DNA of 64,000 bases, from positions 1-64,000 of the forward strand of contig CAYJIZ010000008.1 in assembly GCA_964370395.1 (NCBI GenBank), read 5' to 3'. The stretch's first letter is position 1, and every line of letters starts with the position of its first letter. Shown in pieces: positions 41,545 to 50,220 of the stretch. This DNA is from JBGUVL01 sp964370395 (lineage in GTDB: Bacteria; Bacillota_I; Bacilli_A; Erysipelotrichales; Erysipelotrichaceae). Below the pieces are notes generated by a model, which was given only the letters and a program-made list of their open reading frames with translations, had not been told where the DNA came from and did not search any database. Position numbers and translations under genes: made by a program.

Positions 41545-41573
41545 AGAAAAAAAGAAAAAGATTACTCTTTTTC
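41545..41573 (-). terminator. Terminator after dinB
   Basis: The 8-bp stem GAAAAAGA / TCTTTTTC has a 4-nt loop overlapping the dinB stop, followed on the minus strand by T-rich sequence. Confidence 0.65.
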
Positions 41574-42725
41574 CTTCATTAGTTTTGATGCGTAAATAAG
41601 CTTTCCTTTGCTTAGATGTTGGTTTAATTCATCCAGAACATCTATTTTTTTCACTTTTTCTTGGGAAAAAATGGAAAGTTGTTGAATGGTTTTATCCTGG
41701 CTTTGTAAACTACTTAAACCAACCCCTAAATGACGAATTGGAATGTCTTCAAAGTTTTGATCAAATAACAATAAAGCATGTTCAAATAAAATATTGAAAT
41801 CATTGGTATAGTTATCCAAATTCAATGAACGAACAACATTTCTAAAGTCATGGTAACGAATTGAAATGGAAACCATCTTTCCTGTGATGTTACTTTTCAT
41901 CGCTCGTTGTGAGAGTGTTTTGGATAACACCCTAACTATGTTTTTACACTCATCATAATCAAACACATCATGATTAATTGTTGTGGATTGCGAAATGGAT
42001 TGAACTGTTGTGTTATAGACTAATTGATCGTTTCCTTCCCCACGTGCATTTGCTATTAAGGAAGGAGCACTTTTTCCAATCGTACGAAGTAAAAAAGCTT
42101 CATTTTTGGGATCGGCTAAGTCTTTGATTGTTTCGATTCCATTCTGTTTTAAAATCGGAGCTGTCTTTTTACCGATTCCAAACATTTCATCGATTGATAA
42201 TGGCCATAACTTGTTTGCGATTTCATGTTTACGAATCACTGTAATTCCTAAAGGTTTTCGCATATCACTTGCCATTTTCGCTAAAAACTTATTTGGTCCA
42301 ACGCCAATACTACAAGGAAGCTTCAATTTCGTTTTTACTTCAGATTGAATTTGCCAAGCCAAATCAAGTGGACGTTTGTAATTCTTGATTAATTCTGTGA
42401 CATCCATATAGCACTCATCGATACTCGCAATTTCAATGCAGGAAGTGAAGGTTCTTAAAAATTCAAAAAACTTTTTTGAAAGTTGTGAATAATAGCTCAT
42501 ATCTCCCTCTACAACAACCAAATCTGGACATAGGTCCATGGCTTGAAACAGAGGCATTGCGCTACTCACACCGTACTTACGAGCCTCATAGGAGGCAGTA
42601 CAGATAACTCCGCGTTTGGATAAACCACCAACTACGACAGGTTGTCCTTCTAAAGCGCTGTTTCGAACAATTTCTGCACTCGCATAAAAGGAATTTAAAT
42701 CAATATGAAATATTACTCTTGCCAT
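41562..42725 (-). CDS. dinB: DNA polymerase IV
   Basis: This Y-family polymerase performs translesion synthesis. The 387-residue protein has the palm acids in FHIDLNSFYAS (~residues 6-16) and SIDECYMDVT (~100-109). It has the HhH thumb (FGIGKKTAPIL) and the little-finger domain. The extreme C-terminal beta-clamp peptide is not obvious. AGAAAGGAAC precedes ATG 42725. It follows recN with a short gap, forming a repair pair in one operon. Confidence 0.95.
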   Translation of the reverse strand: MARVIFHIDLNSFYASAEIVRNSALEGQPVVVGGLSKRGVICTASYEARKYGVSSAMPLFQAMDLCPDLVVVEGDMSYYSQLSKKFFEFLRTFTSCIEIASIDECYMDVTELIKNYKRPLDLAWQIQSEVKTKLKLPCSIGVGPNKFLAKMASDMRKPLGITVIRKHEIANKLWPLSIDEMFGIGKKTAPILKQNGIETIKDLADPKNEAFLLRTIGKSAPSLIANARGEGNDQLVYNTTVQSISQSTTINHDVFDYDECKNIVRVLSKTLSQRAMKSNITGKMVSISIRYHDFRNVVRSLNLDNYTNDFNILFEHALLLFDQNFEDIPIRHLGVGLSSLQSQDKTIQQLSIFSQEKVKKIDVLDELNQHLSKGKLIYASKLMKEKE

Positions 42726-42742
42726 AGCGTTCCTTTCTACTT

Positions 42743-44398
42743 TTATAAGCTTTGTTTTTCCTCCATCGCTTTGTGATACAACTCCTTCGCAGCTAATAAA
42801 GCATGTTCGCTAGTTGCCCCTTGTGCAATGATGGCTAATTCTCTAATTGTACTTTCCTCATCTAATTGACGAATGGTTGAACTTGTCTTACTATCACTTT
42901 GTTTTTTTTCAACATAATAATGATGGTTCGCCCAAGCAGCAACTGGTGCCAAATGCGTAACTGAAAAGACTTGTGACTTTTTCGCGATGTAATACATTTT
43001 TTTACCGATCGCATACGCTACCGCTCCACTTACTCCATTGTCAATTTCGTCGAAGATAATCGTTTCGATTTTTGCCAATCGATTAAAGATTGATTTCAAT
43101 CCTAACATTAAACGAGAAAGCTCTCCTCCAGAAGCAACTTTGGCTAATGGTTTTAGCGTTTCTCCAGCATTCATACTGATTAAAAACTCAACCATATCGA
43201 TTCCATCGCTGTTTTCTTTTTCTGAAAAAGATACTTTGAACTGTGCATTTTGCAAGTGTAAATCAAACAATTCCTTCTGAATATCCGCTTCTAACAACAA
43301 TGCTTTTTCTTGTCTTTTCTCACGTTGTTTCATTGCTAACGCAACAAAATTTTCACGTGCTTTTGCAATGTTCTCTTCTAATACACCAATGTATTCCTGG
43401 CGATGTTCAATCGCCTGTACTCGTTCTTCCATAACTTGCTTTTTTTCTATAAACGACTCATAGCTACCACCATGTTTGCGTAACACTTTATTAATTTGAA
43501 ACAAACGTGTTTGAATATCATTAAATAAAGCTTCATCATAATGCAAAGAATCACGATAGGTTTTTAAATTTTGTAACTGTTCGTCAATATTGTAGTAAGC
43601 ATTTGTGATTTCTTCGTTTGCTTTTTGTAAGACTTCGTTATCAAATTCATCTAAATCTTTATGAACATTATATAGTTGTTCATAACGGCTTGACTCAACA
43701 AAAGCAATGGCTTCATTAATTTTACTGCTAATCTTATCAAACGATGCCATTTCTTTTTGTTTTGTTTCTAGTTGTTCTATTTCATCGTGTTTTAAATCAA
43801 GTTCATTCATCTCTTGTAATTGAAATTGCAAGTAATCCAAATCATCTTGATTGGCTTCTTCATTCAATAATCGATCAAGCGCTTTTTCTTCTTTTCGTAA
43901 AGCTTGGTAAGCTTGTTTCACTTGTTGAAGAAGTGTTGATTCCTTTGCGTATTCATCCAAAAGCATTAAATGAAAACGATTGTTCAGCAAATATTGATTG
44001 TCGTGTTGTGAGTGAATATCAACAAGTAAACTCATGACTTCTTTCACAAAAGATAAAGTTGTCGTTCTTTGGTTAAAGCGAGTGGTACTTTTTCCTTCTA
44101 AGGTGAACTCGCGTGATAAAACAAACGTATTGTCTTCTAGCTCATAACCTGCTTCTTCAATTAACGCGATAGCAGGATGATTAGCACTGACTTCAATATG
44201 AGCTTCTATAAATGCCTTATCCGCTCCTTTTTGAATGTATTGTGCTGAAGTTCTTTCCCCACACAAAATGGAAATCGCATCAATTAAAAGCGATTTACCA
44301 GCTCCTGTTTCCCCACTGAAACAAGAAAAATGAGAATGAAAATCCAAATGAAGTTCATCAATTAATATAAAATTCTTTACATAGATTTCCTTTATCAT
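42743..44398 (-). CDS. recN: DNA repair protein RecN
   Basis: RecN is an SMC-like ATPase recruited to double-strand breaks. The 551-residue protein has N-terminal Walker A FSGETGAGKSLLIDA (~29-43) and a long coiled coil (~150-370). The C-terminal ABC signature ASGGELSRLMLGLKSI and Walker B TIIFDEIDNGVSG follow. GGTGAAAC precedes ATG 44398. It sits downstream of tlyA, matching the common ispA-dxs-tlyA-recN order of Firmicutes. All ATPase motifs are intact. Confidence 0.96.
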   Translation of the reverse strand: MIKEIYVKNFILIDELHLDFHSHFSCFSGETGAGKSLLIDAISILCGERTSAQYIQKGADKAFIEAHIEVSANHPAIALIEEAGYELEDNTFVLSREFTLEGKSTTRFNQRTTTLSFVKEVMSLLVDIHSQHDNQYLLNNRFHLMLLDEYAKESTLLQQVKQAYQALRKEEKALDRLLNEEANQDDLDYLQFQLQEMNELDLKHDEIEQLETKQKEMASFDKISSKINEAIAFVESSRYEQLYNVHKDLDEFDNEVLQKANEEITNAYYNIDEQLQNLKTYRDSLHYDEALFNDIQTRLFQINKVLRKHGGSYESFIEKKQVMEERVQAIEHRQEYIGVLEENIAKARENFVALAMKQREKRQEKALLLEADIQKELFDLHLQNAQFKVSFSEKENSDGIDMVEFLISMNAGETLKPLAKVASGGELSRLMLGLKSIFNRLAKIETIIFDEIDNGVSGAVAYAIGKKMYYIAKKSQVFSVTHLAPVAAWANHHYYVEKKQSDSKTSSTIRQLDEESTIRELAIIAQGATSEHALLAAKELYHKAMEEKQSL

Positions 44399-44408
44399 AA
44401 CGTTTCAC

Positions 44409-45179
44409 CTATCCCTTTATTATAGTATCCATCGAAAATGATTTTGTTGTTGTTTCACTTTTTATATGTATTAAATATTCTTGGTTTCCACTGCGTCCAA
44501 CCGTATCTGACTTCATTAAGTGATAAACACCTACCCCTTTTTGATGAAAGTAATGAAGCATATCTTCTAAGATACGTTTGTGCACTTTTTTATCTTTCAC
44601 AATCCCGTTTTTCCCAATCCATTGTTTGCCAGCTTCAAATTGTGGCTTGATTAAAAAGACACATTCAAAAGGAGGTTCTAAAATAGAAAGCAAAGAATCA
44701 ACGATTAGTTTGATTGAAATAAAAGAAACATCCATACATACAAAATCGATTCGTTTGTCAAACATATCTTTACTTAAATAACGACAATTCACGCCTTCCA
44801 TATTCGCAACACGATCGTCATTTTTTAAACGTTCAATTAATTGGTCATGACCAATATCAACCGCATACACAAATGCAGCACCTTGTTGAAGACAAACATC
44901 ACTAAACCCACCAGTAGAAGCACCAATGTCCAAAACGACTCGTTGATGCAAATCGATATCCCATTGTTGTAATGCTCCAAATAGTTTGTTTCCACCTCGA
45001 GAAGCAAAAGAGTGTTCTTTTTCTATCACGGTTATGATGTCATTTTCACTTACTAAATAGCTTGCTTTGCTAATGATTTTATCGTTTATCTTAATGCGGT
45101 TTTCTTTGATTGCATCCTTAGCTAAGCTGCGACTAGTGAAATGTTTGTTTTCATACAAATACACATCCAAGCGTTGCAT
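44409..45179 (-). CDS. tlyA: TlyA-family rRNA methyltransferase (S4 + FtsJ)
   Basis: TlyA 2'-O-methylates rRNA and in some species acts as a hemolysin-like factor. The 256-residue protein has an N-terminal S4 domain (MQRLDVYLYE...), then the FtsJ-type methyltransferase with the AdoMet loop LDIGASTGGFSDVCLQQGA (~residues 84-102). It also has the catalytic-type Lys and Asp positions (VCMDVSFIS, LIKPQFEAG). Its ATG overlaps the dxs stop by one base, so translation is coupled. Confidence 0.93.
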   Translation of the reverse strand: MQRLDVYLYENKHFTSRSLAKDAIKENRIKINDKIISKASYLVSENDIITVIEKEHSFASRGGNKLFGALQQWDIDLHQRVVLDIGASTGGFSDVCLQQGAAFVYAVDIGHDQLIERLKNDDRVANMEGVNCRYLSKDMFDKRIDFVCMDVSFISIKLIVDSLLSILEPPFECVFLIKPQFEAGKQWIGKNGIVKDKKVHKRILEDMLHYFHQKGVGVYHLMKSDTVGRSGNQEYLIHIKSETTTKSFSMDTIIKG

Positions 45180-47038
45180 TATAGGTACGTATTGATTTTA
45201 TCGAATAATGTCGATAAATCAATTCCTTCTTTTTTACGTAGTTGAGGCAAAGATCCTTGCGGTACAAAGTGATCCTGAATCCCAATCCTTTGAATGCAAG
45301 CATGGAATCCATTGTCATTTTGGTATTCAATAATGGCACTCGACAACCCACCATGTAACATATCCGTTTCATATATAATAATCGGTAAATCAGCACTTAG
45401 TAAATCGTCTAACATTACTGTATCTAGCGGTTTAAAGAAACGTGCATTTACCACACTAATGGCAAGCTCGTTTACTTTCGCTTTATTGATGATACGATCC
45501 ACATCTTCTCCATACGTAATAACAATTACTTTGCTTTTTTCTTTTATCGAATACTTAGTCCAAGTCCCAACCGGAATCGCTTCAAATGCTTTTTCTTGGT
45601 ATTCAATCGTACCTCTTGGAATACGAATTAAATAAGGATGTTGGTCTTGTTGAAAAGCAGAATACAGTAAATCTTGCGCTTCGTTAGCATCCTTTGGTTG
45701 TGACATGATTAAGTTAGGTATCGAATACAATGCAGAAATATCAAAAACACCATGATGCGTTTCCCCATCGTCTCCTACTAAACCACATCGATCGACACCG
45801 ATGACAACAGGTAAATCCATTCGCGCAACATCGTGATTAATTTGGTCATAAGCACGTTGTAAAAAGGATGAATAAACACTAATGAAAGGACGCATATTGT
45901 TTAATGCCAAAGATGCAGCAAAAGTCATTGCATGTTCTTCCGCAATCCCACAATCAAAGAATCGATTTGGGTATAATTTTGCAAACTTATCTAACTTGCT
46001 TCCTTTACTCATTGCTGGTGTTAATGCCAAAATGGATGGGTTTTCTTTCGCTAATCGAATAAGAGATTCGCTTAAAATAGAACTCCAATCCAAATGTTGG
46101 TATGGAACGGTAGACAAAGCTTTTCCGCTTTCCACATTGAACTTCGCTACACCATGCCATTTTCCATCGCGATCTTCTTCAGCGTATTTATACCCTTTTC
46201 CTTTTTTTGTAATAATATGAACAACGATAGGTCCCTGATGATCTTTCAACGTTTCAAAAACGCGAATCAAATCTGGTAAATCATGCCCATTGATCGGCCC
46301 GATGTAATCCAGTCCTAATTCAGTAAAAATCGAACCATCTACAACGGTATTTTTAATGTTGTCTTTCATATCTTTCATGGCACTTAAAACACGGTCCCCT
46401 ATTTTGGTAGAAGACAGTTTTGATTGTAAGTCTTTTTTAAAGGAAGTATATCCTTTGCTTGCTCTTAAATGTGTACAAGCGTTAGAAAAACCTCCAACGT
46501 TTCCAGAAATAGACATATCATTATCATTAAAAACAATAATCATATTACGTTTTTCAGATCCGATTTGGTTCAATGCTTCAAAACTCATTCCACTTGCCAT
46601 AGCCCCATCCCCAATTACAGGGATTACGTTGTATTTTTCATTATTTAAATCACGGGCAACCGCAAAACCTAATGCAGCACTTAGTGAAGTAGACGAATGG
46701 CCTGCTTCCCAAACATCATGTTCGCTTTCATTGCGTTTTTGAAACCCAGACATTCCTTCGAATTGTCGTAAGTTTTGAAATCCGTCATAGCGACCAGTTA
46801 AAAGTTTATGCACATACGATTGGTGTCCAACATCAAAGAAAATCTTATCGTTTGGTGATTGGAACACATAATGAAGTGCTACTGTTGTTTCCACAATACC
46901 TAAATTACTGGATAAATGCCCACCTGTTTTTGCTATTGATTGCACCAAAAAAGAACGTATCTCACCACATAATTGTTTTAGTTGTGCTTGGTCCAAACAT
47001 TTGATGTCTTGTGGACTTTGAATGTTTTCCAGTTTCAT
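45179..47038 (-). CDS. dxs: 1-deoxy-D-xylulose-5-phosphate synthase
   Basis: Dxs condenses pyruvate and glyceraldehyde-3-phosphate, the first step of the MEP pathway, with TPP as cofactor. The 619-residue protein has the TPP motif GDGAMASGMSFEALN (~144-158, with NDNDMSIS), the catalytic Glu in CGIAEEHAMTFAASLA, and the C-terminal transketolase domain. TAGGAGCTG precedes the ATG. It lies 12 bp after ispA, so both ends of isoprenoid synthesis are co-expressed. Confidence 0.97.
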   Translation of the reverse strand: MKLENIQSPQDIKCLDQAQLKQLCGEIRSFLVQSIAKTGGHLSSNLGIVETTVALHYVFQSPNDKIFFDVGHQSYVHKLLTGRYDGFQNLRQFEGMSGFQKRNESEHDVWEAGHSSTSLSAALGFAVARDLNNEKYNVIPVIGDGAMASGMSFEALNQIGSEKRNMIIVFNDNDMSISGNVGGFSNACTHLRASKGYTSFKKDLQSKLSSTKIGDRVLSAMKDMKDNIKNTVVDGSIFTELGLDYIGPINGHDLPDLIRVFETLKDHQGPIVVHIITKKGKGYKYAEEDRDGKWHGVAKFNVESGKALSTVPYQHLDWSSILSESLIRLAKENPSILALTPAMSKGSKLDKFAKLYPNRFFDCGIAEEHAMTFAASLALNNMRPFISVYSSFLQRAYDQINHDVARMDLPVVIGVDRCGLVGDDGETHHGVFDISALYSIPNLIMSQPKDANEAQDLLYSAFQQDQHPYLIRIPRGTIEYQEKAFEAIPVGTWTKYSIKEKSKVIVITYGEDVDRIINKAKVNELAISVVNARFFKPLDTVMLDDLLSADLPIIIYETDMLHGGLSSAIIEYQNDNGFHACIQRIGIQDHFVPQGSLPQLRKKEGIDLSTLFDKINTYL

Positions 47039-47050
47039 GAATATCAGCTC

Positions 47051-47896
47051 CTAATAATTTCTGTTTAATAAATAATCAAACATTTCTAACAATGGTTCTT
47101 TTTCGATAACCATGGTATCCAATAGCGACGTTGCTTTTTCATATAGTTCTTTAATCAACGCATTACAACGTTCTATACCAAGTAAAGTAACATAAGTGAC
47201 TTTATTGTTTTGTACATCACTCATTGCATTTTTACCTAGTTGTTCACTTGATTTGGTAACATCGAAAACATCGTCTTGAATTTGAAACAACAAACCTAAC
47301 GTATTTCCGATTTCACGCCATGTCTCTACGTCCTCGTCTTTCTTAGCGATATAAGCAGCCATTACAAATGGCATAGTTAGCAACTTACCAGTTTTATGAT
47401 AATGTGTTTTTTCTAGTTCATGTAAAGTTAAATCATCTCTATTTTCATTGATCATGTCGAGTTCTTGGCCATAAAGCATACCATTTAATCCCCCGCCATT
47501 CGCAAGTTCATTTACAATTTTCATGTTGATTGCCATTTCTTGCGTTGCGTTTGCTGCATACAAAAAGCTATGTGTTAGCAAGGCATCTCCAGCAATAATG
47601 GCGATATCTTCTCCAAAAGCAATATGGCAAGTTGGTTTACCACGTCGCAATGTATCGTTGTCGATCGCTGGTAAATCATCGTGAATCAAAGAATAACAGT
47701 GCATCATCTCAATTGCAGTTGCTGCTTTTAATCCTTTTTTTACTGGAGTGCGATACGCATTCAAAGTTGCAAAAACAAGCAATGGACGTACGCGCTTTCC
47801 ACCATTCATCAATGAATACAAAGCTGCTTCTTTTACCTTACCGTCATTGCAATCATCCAGTGAATGCAAAAGGAATTGTTCAAACTCATTCTTCAT
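47051..47896 (-). CDS. ispA: Polyprenyl synthetase (farnesyl diphosphate synthase type)
   Basis: This enzyme condenses IPP with DMAPP/GPP to FPP (or GGPP). The 281-residue protein has the first aspartate-rich motif HDDLPAIDND (~residues 80-89), NGGKRVRP, and the second motif FQIQDDVFDVT (~206-216). Chain length is set upstream of DDxxD by LIHDDLP context; FPP synthase is likely by operon position, but GGPP cannot be excluded. It overlaps the xseB end by 11 bp. Confidence 0.93.
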   Translation of the reverse strand: MKNEFEQFLLHSLDDCNDGKVKEAALYSLMNGGKRVRPLLVFATLNAYRTPVKKGLKAATAIEMMHCYSLIHDDLPAIDNDTLRRGKPTCHIAFGEDIAIIAGDALLTHSFLYAANATQEMAINMKIVNELANGGGLNGMLYGQELDMINENRDDLTLHELEKTHYHKTGKLLTMPFVMAAYIAKKDEDVETWREIGNTLGLLFQIQDDVFDVTKSSEQLGKNAMSDVQNNKVTYVTLLGIERCNALIKELYEKATSLLDTMVIEKEPLLEMFDYLLNRNY

Positions 47897-48104
47897 CTTG
47901 CTTCTCCTTTTGGTATGTTGTCAATAAGGCTTGTACCTTATTTTCAAATTGTGTCAGTTGTTGATCACATTGATTAACAAGTGACAACCCTTCTTCGAAT
48001 AATGTCATCGCTTCTTCTAACGCAATTTCGTTGCGTTCTAATTTCGCAACAATATCTTCTAATCGATCCATTGAAGATCGAAAATCTAGTTTATTTTCTG
48101 TCAT
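47886..48104 (-). CDS. xseB: Exodeoxyribonuclease VII small subunit
   Basis: XseB binds the XseA C terminus in multiple copies. The 72-residue helical protein has the family pattern FRSSMDRLEDIVAKLERNEIALEEAMTLFEEGLSL. It overlaps xseA by 14 bp and ispA by 11 bp. AAAAAGGAGTG precedes the ATG. Length is normal. Confidence 0.95.
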   Translation of the reverse strand: MTENKLDFRSSMDRLEDIVAKLERNEIALEEAMTLFEEGLSLVNQCDQQLTQFENKVQALLTTYQKEKQDEE

Positions 48105-49362
48105 TTGGCACTCCTTTTTCTACTCGTGTATATATTGTTCCATCGTTTACTAGTAATTGAATCGTTTCGTTTTCCTTCACATCATGGATACTGCGTACAG
48201 CACTTTGTTCATGCATCGCAATACTATATCCACGTTTTAGTATTTTCAATGGACTAAACGCGTCCAATAAATTAATGTGCGACTGTAGTTGCAAACGATT
48301 TTCTTTTGCAACCTTACTAATCGTCGTATACAACGCTTCTTGTTTGCTTTCTAGTTGTTGACGCTTCATCTGTATTTGTTTTTCATACGTAAACAAACTT
48401 TTCACCACCATCATCAAGCGCAGTTTATCCTGTTGAATAAAGTATTCAGCACTGCTAAACATCGCTTTGTTTTTAATGTGATTAATTTTCGTTTTTTCAC
48501 TATCAATTTTACGCAGTATACTATGCTGCATTCGCAATTGATAGGATTGCAACATTTCTTTTACCTCAATACGGTTGGGTGTAATTAATTCCGCAGCCGC
48601 ACTAGGCGTAGGTGCTCTTTGATCACTTACATAATCAACTAACGTAGTATCCGTTTCGTGTCCTACCCCACTTACAACACAAGTGTTCATGTCATAAATA
48701 GTACGAGCCAACAATTCGTTATTGAAACACCATAAATCTTCAATGCTTCCACCACCACGAACAAGTAAGATTATATCGTGTTGTTGTTTGTCAGCTTCTA
48801 CAAGGTTTTGAATGATATTCTCGCTTGCTTTGTCACCTTGCACCAAAGATGGATAAACGCATACATCAGCAATCGGCCATCGACGGGCAATAATTGATAA
48901 AACGTCTTGAATTGCTGCCCCAGTACGCGCTGATATAATCGCAATATTTTTTGGATAAAGCGGCAAAGGTTTTTTGTGTGATTGTTCAAAAAGACCTTCT
49001 TTGCTTAACTTTTCTTTTAATTGTTCAAATTGCAAATACAAATCACCAAGTCCATCACTTTGAATTGCACTAACATACAATTGTAGTGTTCCTTGTGGTT
49101 CGTACATTGAAAGTTTGGCTTGTACAATTACTTTCATACCTTCTTTTAAAGCTATTTTTAATCGAGAAGCATAAGAGGAAAACATCACACAACTTAATTT
49201 TCCTCCACTGTCTTTTAATGAAAAGTACAAGTGTCCGCTTTTATGATTCGTAAAGTTACTGATTTCTCCCTTTACTAAAATAGACTGGATATTCATGTCG
49301 TTATCCAGACTATTTTTTAAATATCTTACCAAGGTTGAAATTGTCCAAACTTGATTTCTCAT
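48091..49362 (-). CDS. xseA: Exodeoxyribonuclease VII large subunit
   Basis: XseA is the catalytic subunit that degrades single-stranded DNA. The 423-residue protein has an N-terminal OB fold and the catalytic region with ARTGAAIQDVLSIIARR, LVRGGGSIEDLWCFN and GHETDTTLVDYVSDQRAPTPSAAAEL (~residues 160-280). A C-terminal coiled coil binds XseB. It overlaps the nusB stop by 4 bp; the operon is nusB-xseA-xseB-ispA-dxs-tlyA-recN-dinB. Confidence 0.96.
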   Translation of the reverse strand: MRNQVWTISTLVRYLKNSLDNDMNIQSILVKGEISNFTNHKSGHLYFSLKDSGGKLSCVMFSSYASRLKIALKEGMKVIVQAKLSMYEPQGTLQLYVSAIQSDGLGDLYLQFEQLKEKLSKEGLFEQSHKKPLPLYPKNIAIISARTGAAIQDVLSIIARRWPIADVCVYPSLVQGDKASENIIQNLVEADKQQHDIILLVRGGGSIEDLWCFNNELLARTIYDMNTCVVSGVGHETDTTLVDYVSDQRAPTPSAAAELITPNRIEVKEMLQSYQLRMQHSILRKIDSEKTKINHIKNKAMFSSAEYFIQQDKLRLMMVVKSLFTYEKQIQMKRQQLESKQEALYTTISKVAKENRLQLQSHINLLDAFSPLKILKRGYSIAMHEQSAVRSIHDVKENETIQLLVNDGTIYTRVEKGVPNDRK

Positions 49363-49736
49363 AGTCGATCTAAGACTCCGTTAATTAGTTTGTAAGCATC
49401 GTCATCGCAAAATTTCTTTGCTAATGTAACGGCTTCGTCAATTACAATTGGCTTTTGTGCAGTTTCAAATGTTAATTCTGCAGATGCGATAATAAGAATT
49501 GCTTGTTCCACATATCCTAATCGATCAAAAGTCCATTCTTCATTTAATAACTGGTTAATTTTATCTACATAAAACTTTAAATTGGCGCATGCATCAATTG
49601 TGATGGCATACAAAAAAGGATCCACTTTGTTTTCTTCTCTCGTATTTTCAAACACGACAGATTTAATGTCCTTCTTTAATAAAAAGCTTTGATATAAACA
49701 AGTCATAGCGACTTCTCTCATTTGATGTCTATTCAT
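49359..49736 (-). CDS. nusB: Transcription antitermination factor NusB
   Basis: NusB with NusE binds boxA in rRNA leaders and prevents termination. The 125-residue all-helical protein starts MNRHQMREVAMTCLYQ and ends with the family motif KPIVIDEAVTLAKKFCDDDAYKLINGVLDRL. ATG 49736 follows TTGGAGGATATT; the ATG at 49772 is upstream of the likely start point. A TGG-TAAAAT extended -10 lies ~25 nt upstream. Confidence 0.95.
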   Translation of the reverse strand: MNRHQMREVAMTCLYQSFLLKKDIKSVVFENTREENKVDPFLYAITIDACANLKFYVDKINQLLNEEWTFDRLGYVEQAILIIASAELTFETAQKPIVIDEAVTLAKKFCDDDAYKLINGVLDRL

Positions 49737-49811
49737 AATATCCTCCAAAAATACACACAGATATTTTACCACATATCGACATCAATTCCTACGCTTTACC
49801 ACATCATTTCA

Positions 49812-49839
49812 TAAAAAAAACGATACGTTACGTATCGTT
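49812..49839 (-). terminator. Terminator after asp23
   Basis: The 9-bp stem AACGATACG / CGTATCGTT has a 3-nt loop, with T8 on the minus strand, 2 bp from the asp23 stop. Confidence 0.9.
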
Positions 49840-50161
49840 AAAAAGTAAATCCTGTCACATTGATTATAATTGTGTCTGCAATGCAATCACTCATGTGTTT
49901 TACATTGTCATAAATGCGTGTTTGTAATTTTGAACAAACATCATTTACTTTCGCATTATAATTTACTTTTACATTCAAATCTAGGACTAATTTACCATCG
50001 CTCATTTTGCATGTAATTGCGTTTTTAAAATAAGATGCGTCTTGTAAAACAACGTCTTTCTCATCTTCCACACAAATTTTTGCAATTGTTTCAAATACAT
50101 TTGTACTGATTGCAATTAATCCACGTTCTTTATTTTCGATTGCTACATATTCTTGTGCCAT
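49838..50161 (-). CDS. Asp23/Gls24 family protein
   Basis: This 107-residue protein belongs to the Asp23 (DUF322) family, associated with envelope stress and wall homeostasis; molecular function is not settled. The pattern GLIAISTNVFETIAKICVEDEKDVVL and the C-terminal VNVTGFTF-like end (INVTGF) fit. In B. subtilis the yqhY homologue lies just upstream of nusB, the same as here. It has its own extended -10 promoter and terminator. Confidence 0.88.
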   Translation of the reverse strand: MAQEYVAIENKERGLIAISTNVFETIAKICVEDEKDVVLQDASYFKNAITCKMSDGKLVLDLNVKVNYNAKVNDVCSKLQTRIYDNVKHMSDCIADTIIINVTGFTF

Positions 50162-50179
50162 TTTTAATCACCCAAATTC

Positions 50180-50188
50180 ATTATAACA
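50180..50188 (-). promoter_or_regulatory. Extended -10 promoter of asp23
   Basis: Minus strand TGT-TATAAT (50188-50180). The predicted message starts near GGGTGATTAAAA-ATG, a ~12-nt leader. Confidence 0.7.
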
Positions 50189-50220
50189 CAAATCGCGTTG
50201 TTGTCACTTTTTTTAGTGAA

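Noticed and set aside
49765..49804. Ten-base direct repeat TTTACCACAT (49765, 49795) near the nusB promoter
   Set aside because: Two short A/T-rich copies only, with no symmetry or other copies seen; not enough for a feature.
50199..50219. Hairpin TTCACT-A6-AGTGA after the RelA-like gene as a terminator
   Set aside because: The A/T run is in the loop and no T tract follows on the minus strand; the stem is only 5-6 bp.
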